Shown here piece after piece: positions 1 to 6,198 of a DNA stretch of 10,777 bases. Made by a program: the position numbers and the translations under genes. The notes under the pieces are model-generated. The model was not told the DNA's origin and did not search any database. It saw nothing but the letters and a program-made list of their open reading frames with translations. How positions within the stretch are numbered: position 1 is the stretch's first letter; every line of letters begins with the position of its first letter. The DNA is from CAG-533 sp964589375 (GTDB taxonomy: Bacteria > Bacillota_I > Bacilli_A > RF39 > UBA660): NCBI GenBank assembly GCA_964589375.1, contig CAZPSA010000044.1, positions 1 to 10,777 of the forward strand. Reading direction: 5' to 3'.

Positions 1-5
1 ATTGA

Positions 6-49
6 GACATTTTCGCAAGTTAATACTTAAGACATTATCACAAATTAAT
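6..49. repeat. Two imperfect tandem direct repeats, possible mobile-element end
   Basis: A 19-base unit of the form GACATTxTCxCAAxTTAAT occurs at 6-24 and again at 31-49, with 16 of 19 positions identical and a 25-base period. An ACTT follows each copy (25-28 after the first, 53-56 after the second), so the similarity may extend a little further. Closely spaced direct repeats of this kind are found at the ends of some insertion sequences, where they bind the transposase. The element body would lie upstream of the window. The repeats are seen directly; their role is a guess, and a regulatory or purely local duplication is equally possible. Confidence 0.45.
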
Positions 50-80
50 CATACTTTAAAGAAAAATTAAAGAAAAAAAT

Positions 81-109
81 TTGACAAAGTAAAATTATTG
101 TAGTATGAT
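81..109 (+). promoter_or_regulatory. Promoter of the 268-residue hypothetical gene
   Basis: TTGACA at 81-86 is followed, after exactly 17 bases, by TATGAT at 104-109. This is a near-perfect vegetative sigma-factor promoter, preceded by an A-rich tract (58-80) that could act as an UP element. Transcription would start near 116. A strong GGGGGA ribosome binding site at 128-133 precedes the ATG at 140. Confidence 0.9.
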
Positions 110-139
110 ACATTTCGCTTAAAAAAAGGGGGAATTATT

Positions 140-946
140 ATGTTAAAGTTAAGCAAAATGGAAGTTTTACAATTAATAGACTATTTAAAAGAAAGAATAG
201 AAGAAAACAAGAGTGATTTAGCAAATGCCCGATTAACAATTAAAGATGTAAGTACTTTAGAACAATTAGTATTTGATGATACTACCTTAGAAAGTAAAGG
301 TTATAAAGTTATCAGAGAGGAAATAGTGCCTATACTTTGCTATTTGGATTTAAGTGCTTTAAGTTTTAGCAGTGTTTGTTTAAATGGTCAAATTAGTTTT
401 GCTGATTTGAGTGGGACTAACGCTAATGTCGATCCTCAATTAGTATATAATTTAGATATGAGATACGGGGTTTTTCCTTTAGACTTTACGGGGAAAAGTT
501 TCAACGGTGTTCAAGTTTCAAATTCTAATTTTGCTGGTTCACTTGGGGTTAGATTTTATCTTTCAATGCTTAATGGTGATTTAAAGGATGGAATTTATCC
601 GGTAGAAATAATAAATGATATCAAAGAACCAAACCATAAGCATATTTGCTGTGATTTATCTGATTTTATTGGTTCAACAGGGGATATTGATTTATTCTTA
701 CATAACCAGCATAAGGATGAAGATGATATTAAAAAACAAGCAACTTCTCTTTATGAAAAATATAATATTAGAACGCCACTTTCATCATCACTTGGTTTAG
801 ATTATAATTACAAATTAGCTAAATTTAACCATATGAAAGATAAGTGTAACGATAGTAATAATGTTATTATTGCTAAGATTATAATTGATAATAGTATTAA
901 TGCATTACAAAAAGTTTCTACACCTTCAGCGGCCATTAATTTCTAA
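140..946 (+). CDS. Hypothetical protein with pentapeptide-like repeats
   Basis: I do not recognise this 268-residue protein as a named family. It has no signal peptide and no obvious membrane segment, so it is probably cytoplasmic. Residues 1-66 look helical and charged. Residues 68-97 and 114-134 have a five-residue rhythm like pentapeptide repeats (A[D/N]Lxx): ADLSG occurs at 88-92, and the run DFTGK-SFNGV-QVSNS-NFAGS at 115-134 puts F, F, V and F exactly five residues apart. Such tracts fold as a right-handed beta-helix; some act as DNA-mimicking gyrase-protection proteins, but two short tracts are too little to infer that. The C-terminal half (135-268) has no motif I can name and contains a Cys-Cys pair (170-171) and acidic stretches. 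The ATG at 140 is chosen because a GGGGGA site lies 6 bases upstream; the Met at residue 7 is a weaker alternative. It has its own promoter, no visible terminator, and is unrelated in function to the synthetase genes that follow. Confidence 0.8.
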   Translation: MLKLSKMEVLQLIDYLKERIEENKSDLANARLTIKDVSTLEQLVFDDTTLESKGYKVIREEIVPILCYLDLSALSFSSVCLNGQISFADLSGTNANVDPQLVYNLDMRYGVFPLDFTGKSFNGVQVSNSNFAGSLGVRFYLSMLNGDLKDGIYPVEIINDIKEPNHKHICCDLSDFIGSTGDIDLFLHNQHKDEDDIKKQATSLYEKYNIRTPLSSSLGLDYNYKLAKFNHMKDKCNDSNNVIIAKIIIDNSINALQKVSTPSAAINF

Positions 947-974
947 TTGACATTTTATTTAAAAAAGTTATAAT
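947..974 (+). promoter_or_regulatory. Promoter of the aspS T-box transcript
   Basis: TTGACA at 947-952 and TATAAT at 969-974 are both perfect consensus hexamers, separated by 16 bases. The -35 box starts on the base right after the TAA stop of the preceding gene (944-946), so there is no room for a terminator between them. The transcript should begin near 981, just before the T-box stem I. Confidence 0.93.
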
Positions 975-980
975 AAAAAT

Positions 981-1183
981 GTAATTATTGATTTAGAAGA
1001 GTAGTTATAAATAGATTTATAGAGAGCTTAGATTTGGTGAAACTAAGTATGATATTTATATCGAAGATACTAAATCTTAAATAAATCGTTGTTGCGCGTT
1101 AAGCATTGAGGGCTAGTAATAGAACAAAGGTGGTACCGCGGAAGATAAGAGTGCTTTCGTCCTTTAAGGACAGGCACTCTTTT
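981..1183 (+). promoter_or_regulatory. T-box leader, Asp specifier (GAT), controls aspS
   Basis: This is a transcriptional T-box riboswitch. Stem I has a 7-bp base (990-996 with 1070-1076), an S-turn pair AGTA (1000-1003) and GAA (1063-1065), an upper helix (1007-1013 with 1053-1059), an AGAGAG bulge (1021-1026) and a distal hairpin (1027-1031 with 1043-1047) carrying GGTGAAA. Right after the GAA lies GAT (1066-1068), an Asp codon, followed by an unpaired A and then the base stem. The T-box proper, AAAGGTGGTACCGCGG, is at 1126-1141; its TGGT (1131-1134) should pair with the tRNA acceptor end. The antiterminator pairs AAAGG (1126-1130) with CCTTT (1161-1165). The competing terminator is described separately. 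Uncharged tRNA-Asp is expected to favour the antiterminator and so aspS expression. The fold was drawn by eye. Confidence 0.95.
1147..1183 (+). terminator. T-box attenuator terminator upstream of aspS
   Basis: AAGAGTGC (1147-1154) pairs with GCACTCTT (1174-1181), an inner stem pairs GTCC (1159-1162) with GGAC (1168-1171), and T-rich sequence follows (1180-1189). The inner stem uses the CCTT needed by the antiterminator, so the two folds exclude each other as expected for a transcriptional T-box. It may also stop transcripts running in from the gene at 140-946, which has no terminator of its own. Confidence 0.9.
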
Positions 1184-1205
1184 ATTATAGAAAGAAGGAA
1201 TTAAA

Positions 1206-2951
1206 ATGAAAGGTAATATTTATAGAGAACTATATATTGGGGAATTAAACCATGACTTAGAAGGTAAAAAGGTAAGAATTGCCGGTTGGATCGAACAAAT
1301 TCGTAATTTAGGAGCTAATTTAATGTTTTTAGTTATTAGAGATGAAACTGGTATAGTTCAAGTAATAAGCAATAAACCAGAAGAATTTAATGGTATAACT
1401 AAAGAAAGTACAATTACTTTAGAAGGAACTATTAAGAAAAGAACTCCTGATATGATTAATCCTAATATGAAAACTGGAGATATTGAAATAGAACTGCTAA
1501 ACTTTGAAATACTTGGAAAATGTGCTCCTAGTTTACCATTTGAAATAAACCACCCTGAAAATTCAAGTGAAGAAACAAGACTAAAATATCGTTATCTAGA
1601 TTTAAGAAATGAAAAAAATCATAATATGGTATTATTTAGATCTAAAGTTATCGACTACATTAGAACTCTAATGAAAGAAATGTCTTTTACCGAAATAACA
1701 ACGCCAATTATTACAACAAGTAGTCCTGAAGGAGCTCGAGACTTTGTAATTCCATCTCGTAATTATAAAGGAAAATTTTATGCTTTACCTCAAGCACCTC
1801 AAATATACAAACAACTTTTAATGGTAAGTGGTTTTAATAAATACTTTCAAATTGCCCCATGCTTTAGAGATGAAGATTGTAGGGCCGATCGTACTTTAGA
1901 ATTTTATCAGTTGGATTTTGAAATGAGTTTTGCTACTGAAGAAGATGTTTATGCTGTTGGGGAAAAGATTTTTTATAATGTTTTTAAAAACTTTGGAACT
2001 AAAGAAGTATCAAAACCCCCATTTAGAAGAATACCTTACAATGAAGCAATGTTAAAATATGGAAGTGATAAACCTGATTTAAGAAATCCATTAATTATTG
2101 AAGATATAACGGATATTTTTGCTCATACAACTTTTAAAGCCTTTGAAAATAATTGCATTAGAGCTATAAAAGTCTCTAACTTAGAAAAATCTAATTCTTG
2201 GTTTAAAGAAATTGAAGCTTATATTAAAGAAAAAGGCGCTCAAGGTTTAGCTTATATTAAAGTAAATGAAGATGGTTCTTTTAAATCTGCGATTGATAAG
2301 TTTTTAAGTGATGAAGAAAGAAATAATTTAATTACAAATTTAAACTTAAATTCTAAAGATACTTTATTTATATTAGCGGATAGTTTTAAAAAGTGTCCAA
2401 AACTTGCTGGTATTTTAAGAACTAAATTAGGTGATGAATTGAATTTGCTAAAAGATAATACTTATGAATTTTGTATTATTAATGATTTTCCAATGTTTGA
2501 AGAAAATGAAGAAACAAACGCTTTAGATTTTGGTCATAATCCATTTAGTATGCCTAAAGGTGGACTTAATGCTTTAGAAAATGAAGATCCTCTTAAAATA
2601 ACCGCTATTCAATATGATTTTGTTTGTAATGGCTATGAAATGAGTAGTGGAGCAGTTCGTAATCATGATATTGAGATTATGAAAAAAGCCTTTGCCTTAG
2701 TAGGATATGATGAAGAGGTCATAAAAAATAAATTCAGATCTCTATACACTGCATTTCAATATGGAGCACCTCCTCATGCCGGAATGGCTCCCGGGATTGA
2801 TCGAATGATAATGCTTCTTACCGGAGAAGACAACTTAAGACAAGTTCAAGTATTCCCACCAAATGTATCTGGCGTAGATTTATTAATGGGGGGACCAATC
2901 GAACTAGAAGAAAAACAATTAAGAGAACTACATTTAAAAATTAGAGATTAA
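1206..2951 (+). CDS. aspS: Aspartyl-tRNA synthetase
   Basis: This cytoplasmic class II synthetase attaches Asp to tRNA-Asp. At 581 residues it has normal bacterial length. The N-terminal OB-fold anticodon-binding domain spans about residues 1-110. The catalytic core shows SPEGARDF (173-180), LPQAPQ (194-199), motif 2 FRDEDCRADR (220-229) and motif 3 GMAPGIDR (526-533). The region between motifs 2 and 3 is long enough for the bacterial GAD insertion domain and ends in GHNPFSMP. The OB-fold has Leu35 where, from memory, non-discriminating enzymes carry His, and Asp82 where discriminating enzymes carry Lys and non-discriminating ones Gly. With a separate AsnRS in the same window, an Asp-specific enzyme is the likelier reading, but this is inference. 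The ATG at 1206 follows an AGAAGGA site at 1193-1199. The gene is controlled by the T-box at 981-1183, whose Asp codon fits the product. No terminator is visible after the stop. Confidence 0.98.
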   Translation: MKGNIYRELYIGELNHDLEGKKVRIAGWIEQIRNLGANLMFLVIRDETGIVQVISNKPEEFNGITKESTITLEGTIKKRTPDMINPNMKTGDIEIELLNFEILGKCAPSLPFEINHPENSSEETRLKYRYLDLRNEKNHNMVLFRSKVIDYIRTLMKEMSFTEITTPIITTSSPEGARDFVIPSRNYKGKFYALPQAPQIYKQLLMVSGFNKYFQIAPCFRDEDCRADRTLEFYQLDFEMSFATEEDVYAVGEKIFYNVFKNFGTKEVSKPPFRRIPYNEAMLKYGSDKPDLRNPLIIEDITDIFAHTTFKAFENNCIRAIKVSNLEKSNSWFKEIEAYIKEKGAQGLAYIKVNEDGSFKSAIDKFLSDEERNNLITNLNLNSKDTLFILADSFKKCPKLAGILRTKLGDELNLLKDNTYEFCIINDFPMFEENEETNALDFGHNPFSMPKGGLNALENEDPLKITAIQYDFVCNGYEMSSGAVRNHDIEIMKKAFALVGYDEEVIKNKFRSLYTAFQYGAPPHAGMAPGIDRMIMLLTGEDNLRQVQVFPPNVSGVDLLMGGPIELEEKQLRELHLKIRD

Positions 2952-2968
2952 TAATAGAAAAACCTTTA

Positions 2969-2997
2969 TTGTAGTCCTAAAACAAATATGTTATAAT
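2969..2997 (+). promoter_or_regulatory. Extended -10 promoter of metG
   Basis: TATAAT at 2992-2997 is preceded by TG one base upstream (2989-2990), an extended -10 element. The best -35 candidate at 17-base spacing is TTGTAG (2969-2974), which matches only the first three bases of consensus. Transcription would start near 3004, about 18 bases before the metG ATG, leaving no room for a leader riboswitch. Read-through from aspS is also possible. Confidence 0.75.
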
Positions 2998-3021
2998 TTC
3001 ACTATTAGAAAGAAGGCTTTT

Positions 3022-4653
3022 ATGAAAAGAAAAATTTTAATTGGCGGAGCATGGCCTTATGCTAACTATTATTTACACGTTGGCCATTTAGCGGCTCTTC
3101 TTCCTGGCGATATTTTAGCTAGATACTATCGTGGTTGTAATGATGAAGTAGTATATGTTTCTGGTTCTGATTGCCATGGTACCCCAATAACTCAAAGAGC
3201 AAAAAAAGAAAATACCAATCCCTTAGAAATAGCCAAATTTTATCATGAAGAATTTAAGAAAACCTTTGAAAAACTAGGCTTTACTTATGATTTATATGCC
3301 GCTACAATGGATGAAGAACACAAAAAATACGTTCAAGAAGTTTTTTTAACTCTAGCTAATAATGGCTATATTTATGAAAAAGAAGTACCTCAAGATTATT
3401 GTGAAAAATGTAGTACCTTCCTATCAGATCGTGAAATTGTTGGTAAGTGCCCTGTATGTGGGGGGATTTCAACTGGCGATCAATGTGAAGAGTGTCTATC
3501 TTCCTTGGATAGTTCTGCTGTTTTAGATAAAAAATGTAAAAATTGTGGTAATGATACAATATCTAAAAATAATAAACATTTATACTTTAAATTATCAGCT
3601 TTTACAGATGTTTTAAAAGAACTAATTGAAAATCACAAAGACACTTGGCGCAAAAATGCCTATGGTGAGTCTAGCAAATATTTAAACATGGGGTTAATCG
3701 ATCGCGCTGCCACACGCCAACTTGATTGGGGGATCGAAGTGCCTATTCAAGGCTATGAAGATAAAAGAATTTATGTTTGGATTGAAGCGGTCTTAGGCTA
3801 TTTATCAGATGCCAAAAGAGTATTAGAAAAAAGAAATACCTCTTTAGATGAATTTATGAATAATGATGATAAAAACTTATTAGTATATTTTGTTCATGGT
3901 AAAGACAATATTCCTTTTCACTCAGTAATTTATCCGGCTTTAGTATCTGGAATGAATAAAAATTATCGTTTAGTTGACTATATGATAAGTAGTGCGTATG
4001 TAAATATTAATGATGAAAAAATGAGTAAGAGTAAAGGTAATTTAATAACTGCAAATGAATTATTAGAAATGTTTTCTCTAGATACTCTTAGATATTACTT
4101 TATTGCCAATGGCCCAGAAGTAAAAGATATAAACTGCTCTTTAGAAGATATGATTTTAGTTCATAATAAGTTCTTAGTAGGAGTTATTGGTAACTTTGTT
4201 AATCGTAATTTATCATTTATTAATAAGAAATTTTCTGGCGTAATAACAAATGGAAATATTGATCCTGAAATAATTAAAATAACGCAAAAAACATATAAAG
4301 AAGCCGGTGCTTTAATTGAAAAAGGTGAATTTAGAAGTGCCGTTTCATTAATTATTGATTATGCGACAAATGCCAATAAATATTATGACACTAAAGAACC
4401 ATGGATATTAGCTAAAGAAAACTTAGAAGAATTTAATAATGTAACTTATACATGTACTTATATAATTGCTAATATTGCCAACTTAATAGCGCCAATTATG
4501 CCAAATGCATCTGCTAAGATCAAAGAAATGCTTAACTTAAAACCATTTGTTTGGGAAGAAGAAACTATTTCGGGTGATATTAAAATTAACGATTTATGTT
4601 TACTTTTTGAAAGAATAGATGAAAAAGAATTTAAAGAAAAACATAATATTTAA
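3022..4653 (+). CDS. metG: Methionyl-tRNA synthetase, short MetS1-like type
   Basis: This class I synthetase charges tRNA-Met and initiator tRNA. The HIGH-type motif is HVGH (19-22), after GGAWPYAN, and the KMSKS loop is at 333-337. The connective peptide carries four Cys-x2-Cys pairs (127/130, 143/146, 155/158, 172/175), the double zinc-knuckle arrangement. DTKEPWILAK, downstream of KMSKS, marks the helical anticodon-binding domain. At 543 residues it ends just after that domain and lacks the C-terminal tRNA-binding (Trbp111-like) extension that brings many bacterial MetRS to about 650. Overall it resembles, from memory, the about 544-residue MetS1 of the Bacillus cereus group, the second MetRS type linked to natural resistance to MetRS inhibitors. 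An AAGAAGG site (3010-3016) precedes the ATG. It has its own promoter and no T-box, unlike its neighbours. Confidence 0.97.
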   Translation: MKRKILIGGAWPYANYYLHVGHLAALLPGDILARYYRGCNDEVVYVSGSDCHGTPITQRAKKENTNPLEIAKFYHEEFKKTFEKLGFTYDLYAATMDEEHKKYVQEVFLTLANNGYIYEKEVPQDYCEKCSTFLSDREIVGKCPVCGGISTGDQCEECLSSLDSSAVLDKKCKNCGNDTISKNNKHLYFKLSAFTDVLKELIENHKDTWRKNAYGESSKYLNMGLIDRAATRQLDWGIEVPIQGYEDKRIYVWIEAVLGYLSDAKRVLEKRNTSLDEFMNNDDKNLLVYFVHGKDNIPFHSVIYPALVSGMNKNYRLVDYMISSAYVNINDEKMSKSKGNLITANELLEMFSLDTLRYYFIANGPEVKDINCSLEDMILVHNKFLVGVIGNFVNRNLSFINKKFSGVITNGNIDPEIIKITQKTYKEAGALIEKGEFRSAVSLIIDYATNANKYYDTKEPWILAKENLEEFNNVTYTCTYIIANIANLIAPIMPNASAKIKEMLNLKPFVWEEETISGDIKINDLCLLFERIDEKEFKEKHNI

Positions 4654-4667
4654 GCAAAGTCATAGTG

Positions 4668-4696
4668 TTGACAAAGCTTAAGGTTTAAAGTAAAAT
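4668..4696 (+). promoter_or_regulatory. Promoter of the hisS-asnS-gatCAB transcript
   Basis: TTGACA at 4668-4673 and TAAAAT at 4691-4696 (five of six consensus bases) are separated by exactly 17 bases. The -35 box lies only 15 bases after the metG stop codon, with no terminator between. The transcript should start near 4703, just upstream of T-box stem I. No other promoter is evident as far as the gatB terminator, so the five genes probably share it. Confidence 0.88.
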
Positions 4697-4702
4697 TAAA
4701 TA

Positions 4703-4901
4703 AATTAATTGCTCAAAAGACTCTCTTTACATTAAATATTTTTAGAGAAGGTTAGTTGGTGTAAATACCTAATATTTAGTAAAGAGGGAACACTTTTGAT
4801 TAAGGCAAAACGGGTAATATCACGTTAAGATATAAAGGCTGCACAAGTAAAGTAAGGTGGTACCGCGAAGATATTTCGCCCTTATATTATTTGTGTTTTT
4901 T
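4703..4901 (+). promoter_or_regulatory. T-box leader with overlapping Asn/His specifier, controls hisS operon
   Basis: Stem I has a 7-bp base (4713-4719 with 4793-4799), a long upper helix (4723-4730 with 4779-4786, then 4733-4740 with 4771-4778, with a 2-base bulge), an AGAGA bulge (4744-4748) and a distal loop with GGTGTAAA (4758-4765). The specifier loop 3' strand is GGAACA (4787-4792). CAC (4791-4793) would specify His and fits the first gene; AAC (4789-4791) would specify Asn, is fully unpaired and aligns in position with the GAT of the upstream T-box. The T-box is TAAGGTGGTACCGCG (4853-4867), with the antiterminator pairing TAAGG/CCTTA and GCGAA/TTCGC around a 7-base TGGTACC bulge. Unlike the first leader it lacks a 5' AGTA S-turn and an evident exclusive terminator. 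The T-box identity is secure; the cognate tRNA is not. Confidence 0.93.
4842..4901 (+). terminator. Terminator-like hairpin containing the T-box antiterminator
   Basis: CACAAGTAAAG (4842-4852) pairs with 4885-4895 (8 Watson-Crick pairs, 2 wobbles, 1 mismatch), directly continuing the antiterminator helix TAAGG/CCTTA (4853-4857 with 4880-4884), and six T residues follow at 4896-4901. It looks like an intrinsic terminator, but it encloses the tRNA-binding antiterminator instead of excluding it. Whether it ends transcription is therefore uncertain. Confidence 0.5.
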
Positions 4902-4919
4902 ATTTAAGGAGGAAAAAAT

Positions 4920-6182
4920 ATGATAACAAAACAAAAAGGGACTAATGATATATCAGGTGTTCTTTCTAAAAAGAGAGAATATTTAAATGATATAATAAGA
5001 AGTATATGTGAAAAATATAACTATACTTACATTGAAACCCCAGTATTTGAAGCAACCGAATTATTTCACCGTACTGTTGGGGAAAATACGGATATTGTTT
5101 CCAAAGAAACATACGATTTTTGTGATCGCGGGGAAAGAAAACTAACCTTAAGACCAGAAGGAACGGCAGGGGTAGCAAGATGGTTTATTGAAAACAAGCT
5201 ATATGGCAATATGACCGAACCAGTCAAAGTTTATTATAATGAAAAGATGTATCGTTATGAAAGACCTCAATCTGGAAGAATGCGTGAATTTACTCAATTT
5301 GGAGTAGAATTAATTGGTTCTGATGATGTTTTAGCTGATTTAGAAATAATTTCTTTAGCTTATCAAACTTATGAACTTATGGGATTAAATAATGTTAAAA
5401 TTAAAATAAATACTTTAGGAGATAGTAAATCTCGTCAAAATTACAAAGAAGCCCTAGTAAACTATTTGAAACCTCATATCGAAAATCTATGTGAAGATTG
5501 TCAAGCTAGAATTATGAAAAATCCCCTAAGGATATTAGATTGTAAAGTAGATAAAGATAATGATATTATTAAAAATGCTCCTAAGACAATAGACTACTTA
5601 ACTTTAGAAAGTAAACAAAGATATGAAGAATTAAAAGATTATCTAGATTTATTAGAAATAAACTATGAAGAAGACTATAACTTAGTTAGAGGTTTAGATT
5701 ATTATAATCATATTGTCTTTGAAATATATGCAAATATCCCTGGCTATAATGAACTTGCCCTAGGTGGTGGGGGAAGATATAATGGTCTAATTGAAACTTT
5801 AGATGGACCTAGTATTCCCGCTGTTGGCTTTGCGATGGGGTATGATCGCGTCTTATTTGCGATTGAACAATCAAATATAAATATTCCTATTTCTAACGAA
5901 ATAGATGTATATGTAATGTATGTTTCACCTAATGAGAAAGAAACCGCAGCTTACTTAACCCAAAATCTGCGAATGAATGGTTTTATAGCCGAAACAGACT
6001 TAATGAATAAAGGATTAAAAGGTGAATTTAAGTCAGCTGATCGCTTAAATGCTAAATATTTAATTATTTTAAATGATGAAGACTTAAAACAAATGAAAGT
6101 TAATGTAAAAGATAATCGAACTAAAGAAGAAGAAAAAGTAGCAATTAATGATTTAATTGACTATTTAGATATGAATATGTAA
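4920..6182 (+). CDS. hisS: Histidyl-tRNA synthetase
   Basis: This class II synthetase attaches His to tRNA-His in the cytoplasm. Its 420 residues are the normal bacterial length. KGTNDISG (6-13) is the usual family start. RPEGT is at 78-82, motif 2 covers about 105-131 with YRYERPQSGR (111-120) and EFTQFGVE, the histidine-specific RGLDYY is at 257-262, and GGGGRYNGL (282-290) leads into motif 3 GFAMGYDR (303-310). A C-terminal alpha/beta anticodon-binding domain follows from about 325. The ATG at 4920 sits 6 bases after a strong AAGGAGGA site (4906-4913). It is the first gene after the second T-box, so control by uncharged tRNA-His is the simplest expectation. The asnS start follows after 16 bases. 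Confidence 0.98.
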   Translation: MITKQKGTNDISGVLSKKREYLNDIIRSICEKYNYTYIETPVFEATELFHRTVGENTDIVSKETYDFCDRGERKLTLRPEGTAGVARWFIENKLYGNMTEPVKVYYNEKMYRYERPQSGRMREFTQFGVELIGSDDVLADLEIISLAYQTYELMGLNNVKIKINTLGDSKSRQNYKEALVNYLKPHIENLCEDCQARIMKNPLRILDCKVDKDNDIIKNAPKTIDYLTLESKQRYEELKDYLDLLEINYEEDYNLVRGLDYYNHIVFEIYANIPGYNELALGGGGRYNGLIETLDGPSIPAVGFAMGYDRVLFAIEQSNINIPISNEIDVYVMYVSPNEKETAAYLTQNLRMNGFIAETDLMNKGLKGEFKSADRLNAKYLIILNDEDLKQMKVNVKDNRTKEEEKVAINDLIDYLDMNM

Positions 6183-6198
6183 GGAAAGAGGATAAACA

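Noticed and set aside
6..49. CRISPR array at the window start
   Set aside because: There are only two imperfect repeats with a 6-base gap, far too short for a spacer, and no cas gene is present.
615..800. 61-codon open frame on the + strand within the first gene
   Set aside because: It lies wholly inside the longer frame at 140-946, has no ribosome binding site, and looks like chance in A/T-rich DNA.
140..946. Gyrase-protecting pentapeptide protein (Qnr/MfpA-like)
   Set aside because: Only two short five-residue-periodic tracts are present; those proteins are repeats over almost their whole length.
2952..3021. T-box or SAM riboswitch upstream of metG
   Set aside because: The gap is only 70 bases and the extended -10 promoter leaves about 18 bases of leader; no T-box or SAM-box motif is seen.
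3356..3559. 67-codon open frame on the - strand within metG
   Set aside because: It is antisense to the zinc-knuckle region of MetRS, with no promoter or ribosome binding site and no recognisable protein features.
4966..5178. 70-codon open frame on the - strand within hisS
   Set aside because: It is antisense to the conserved N-terminal catalytic region of HisRS and has no start signals.
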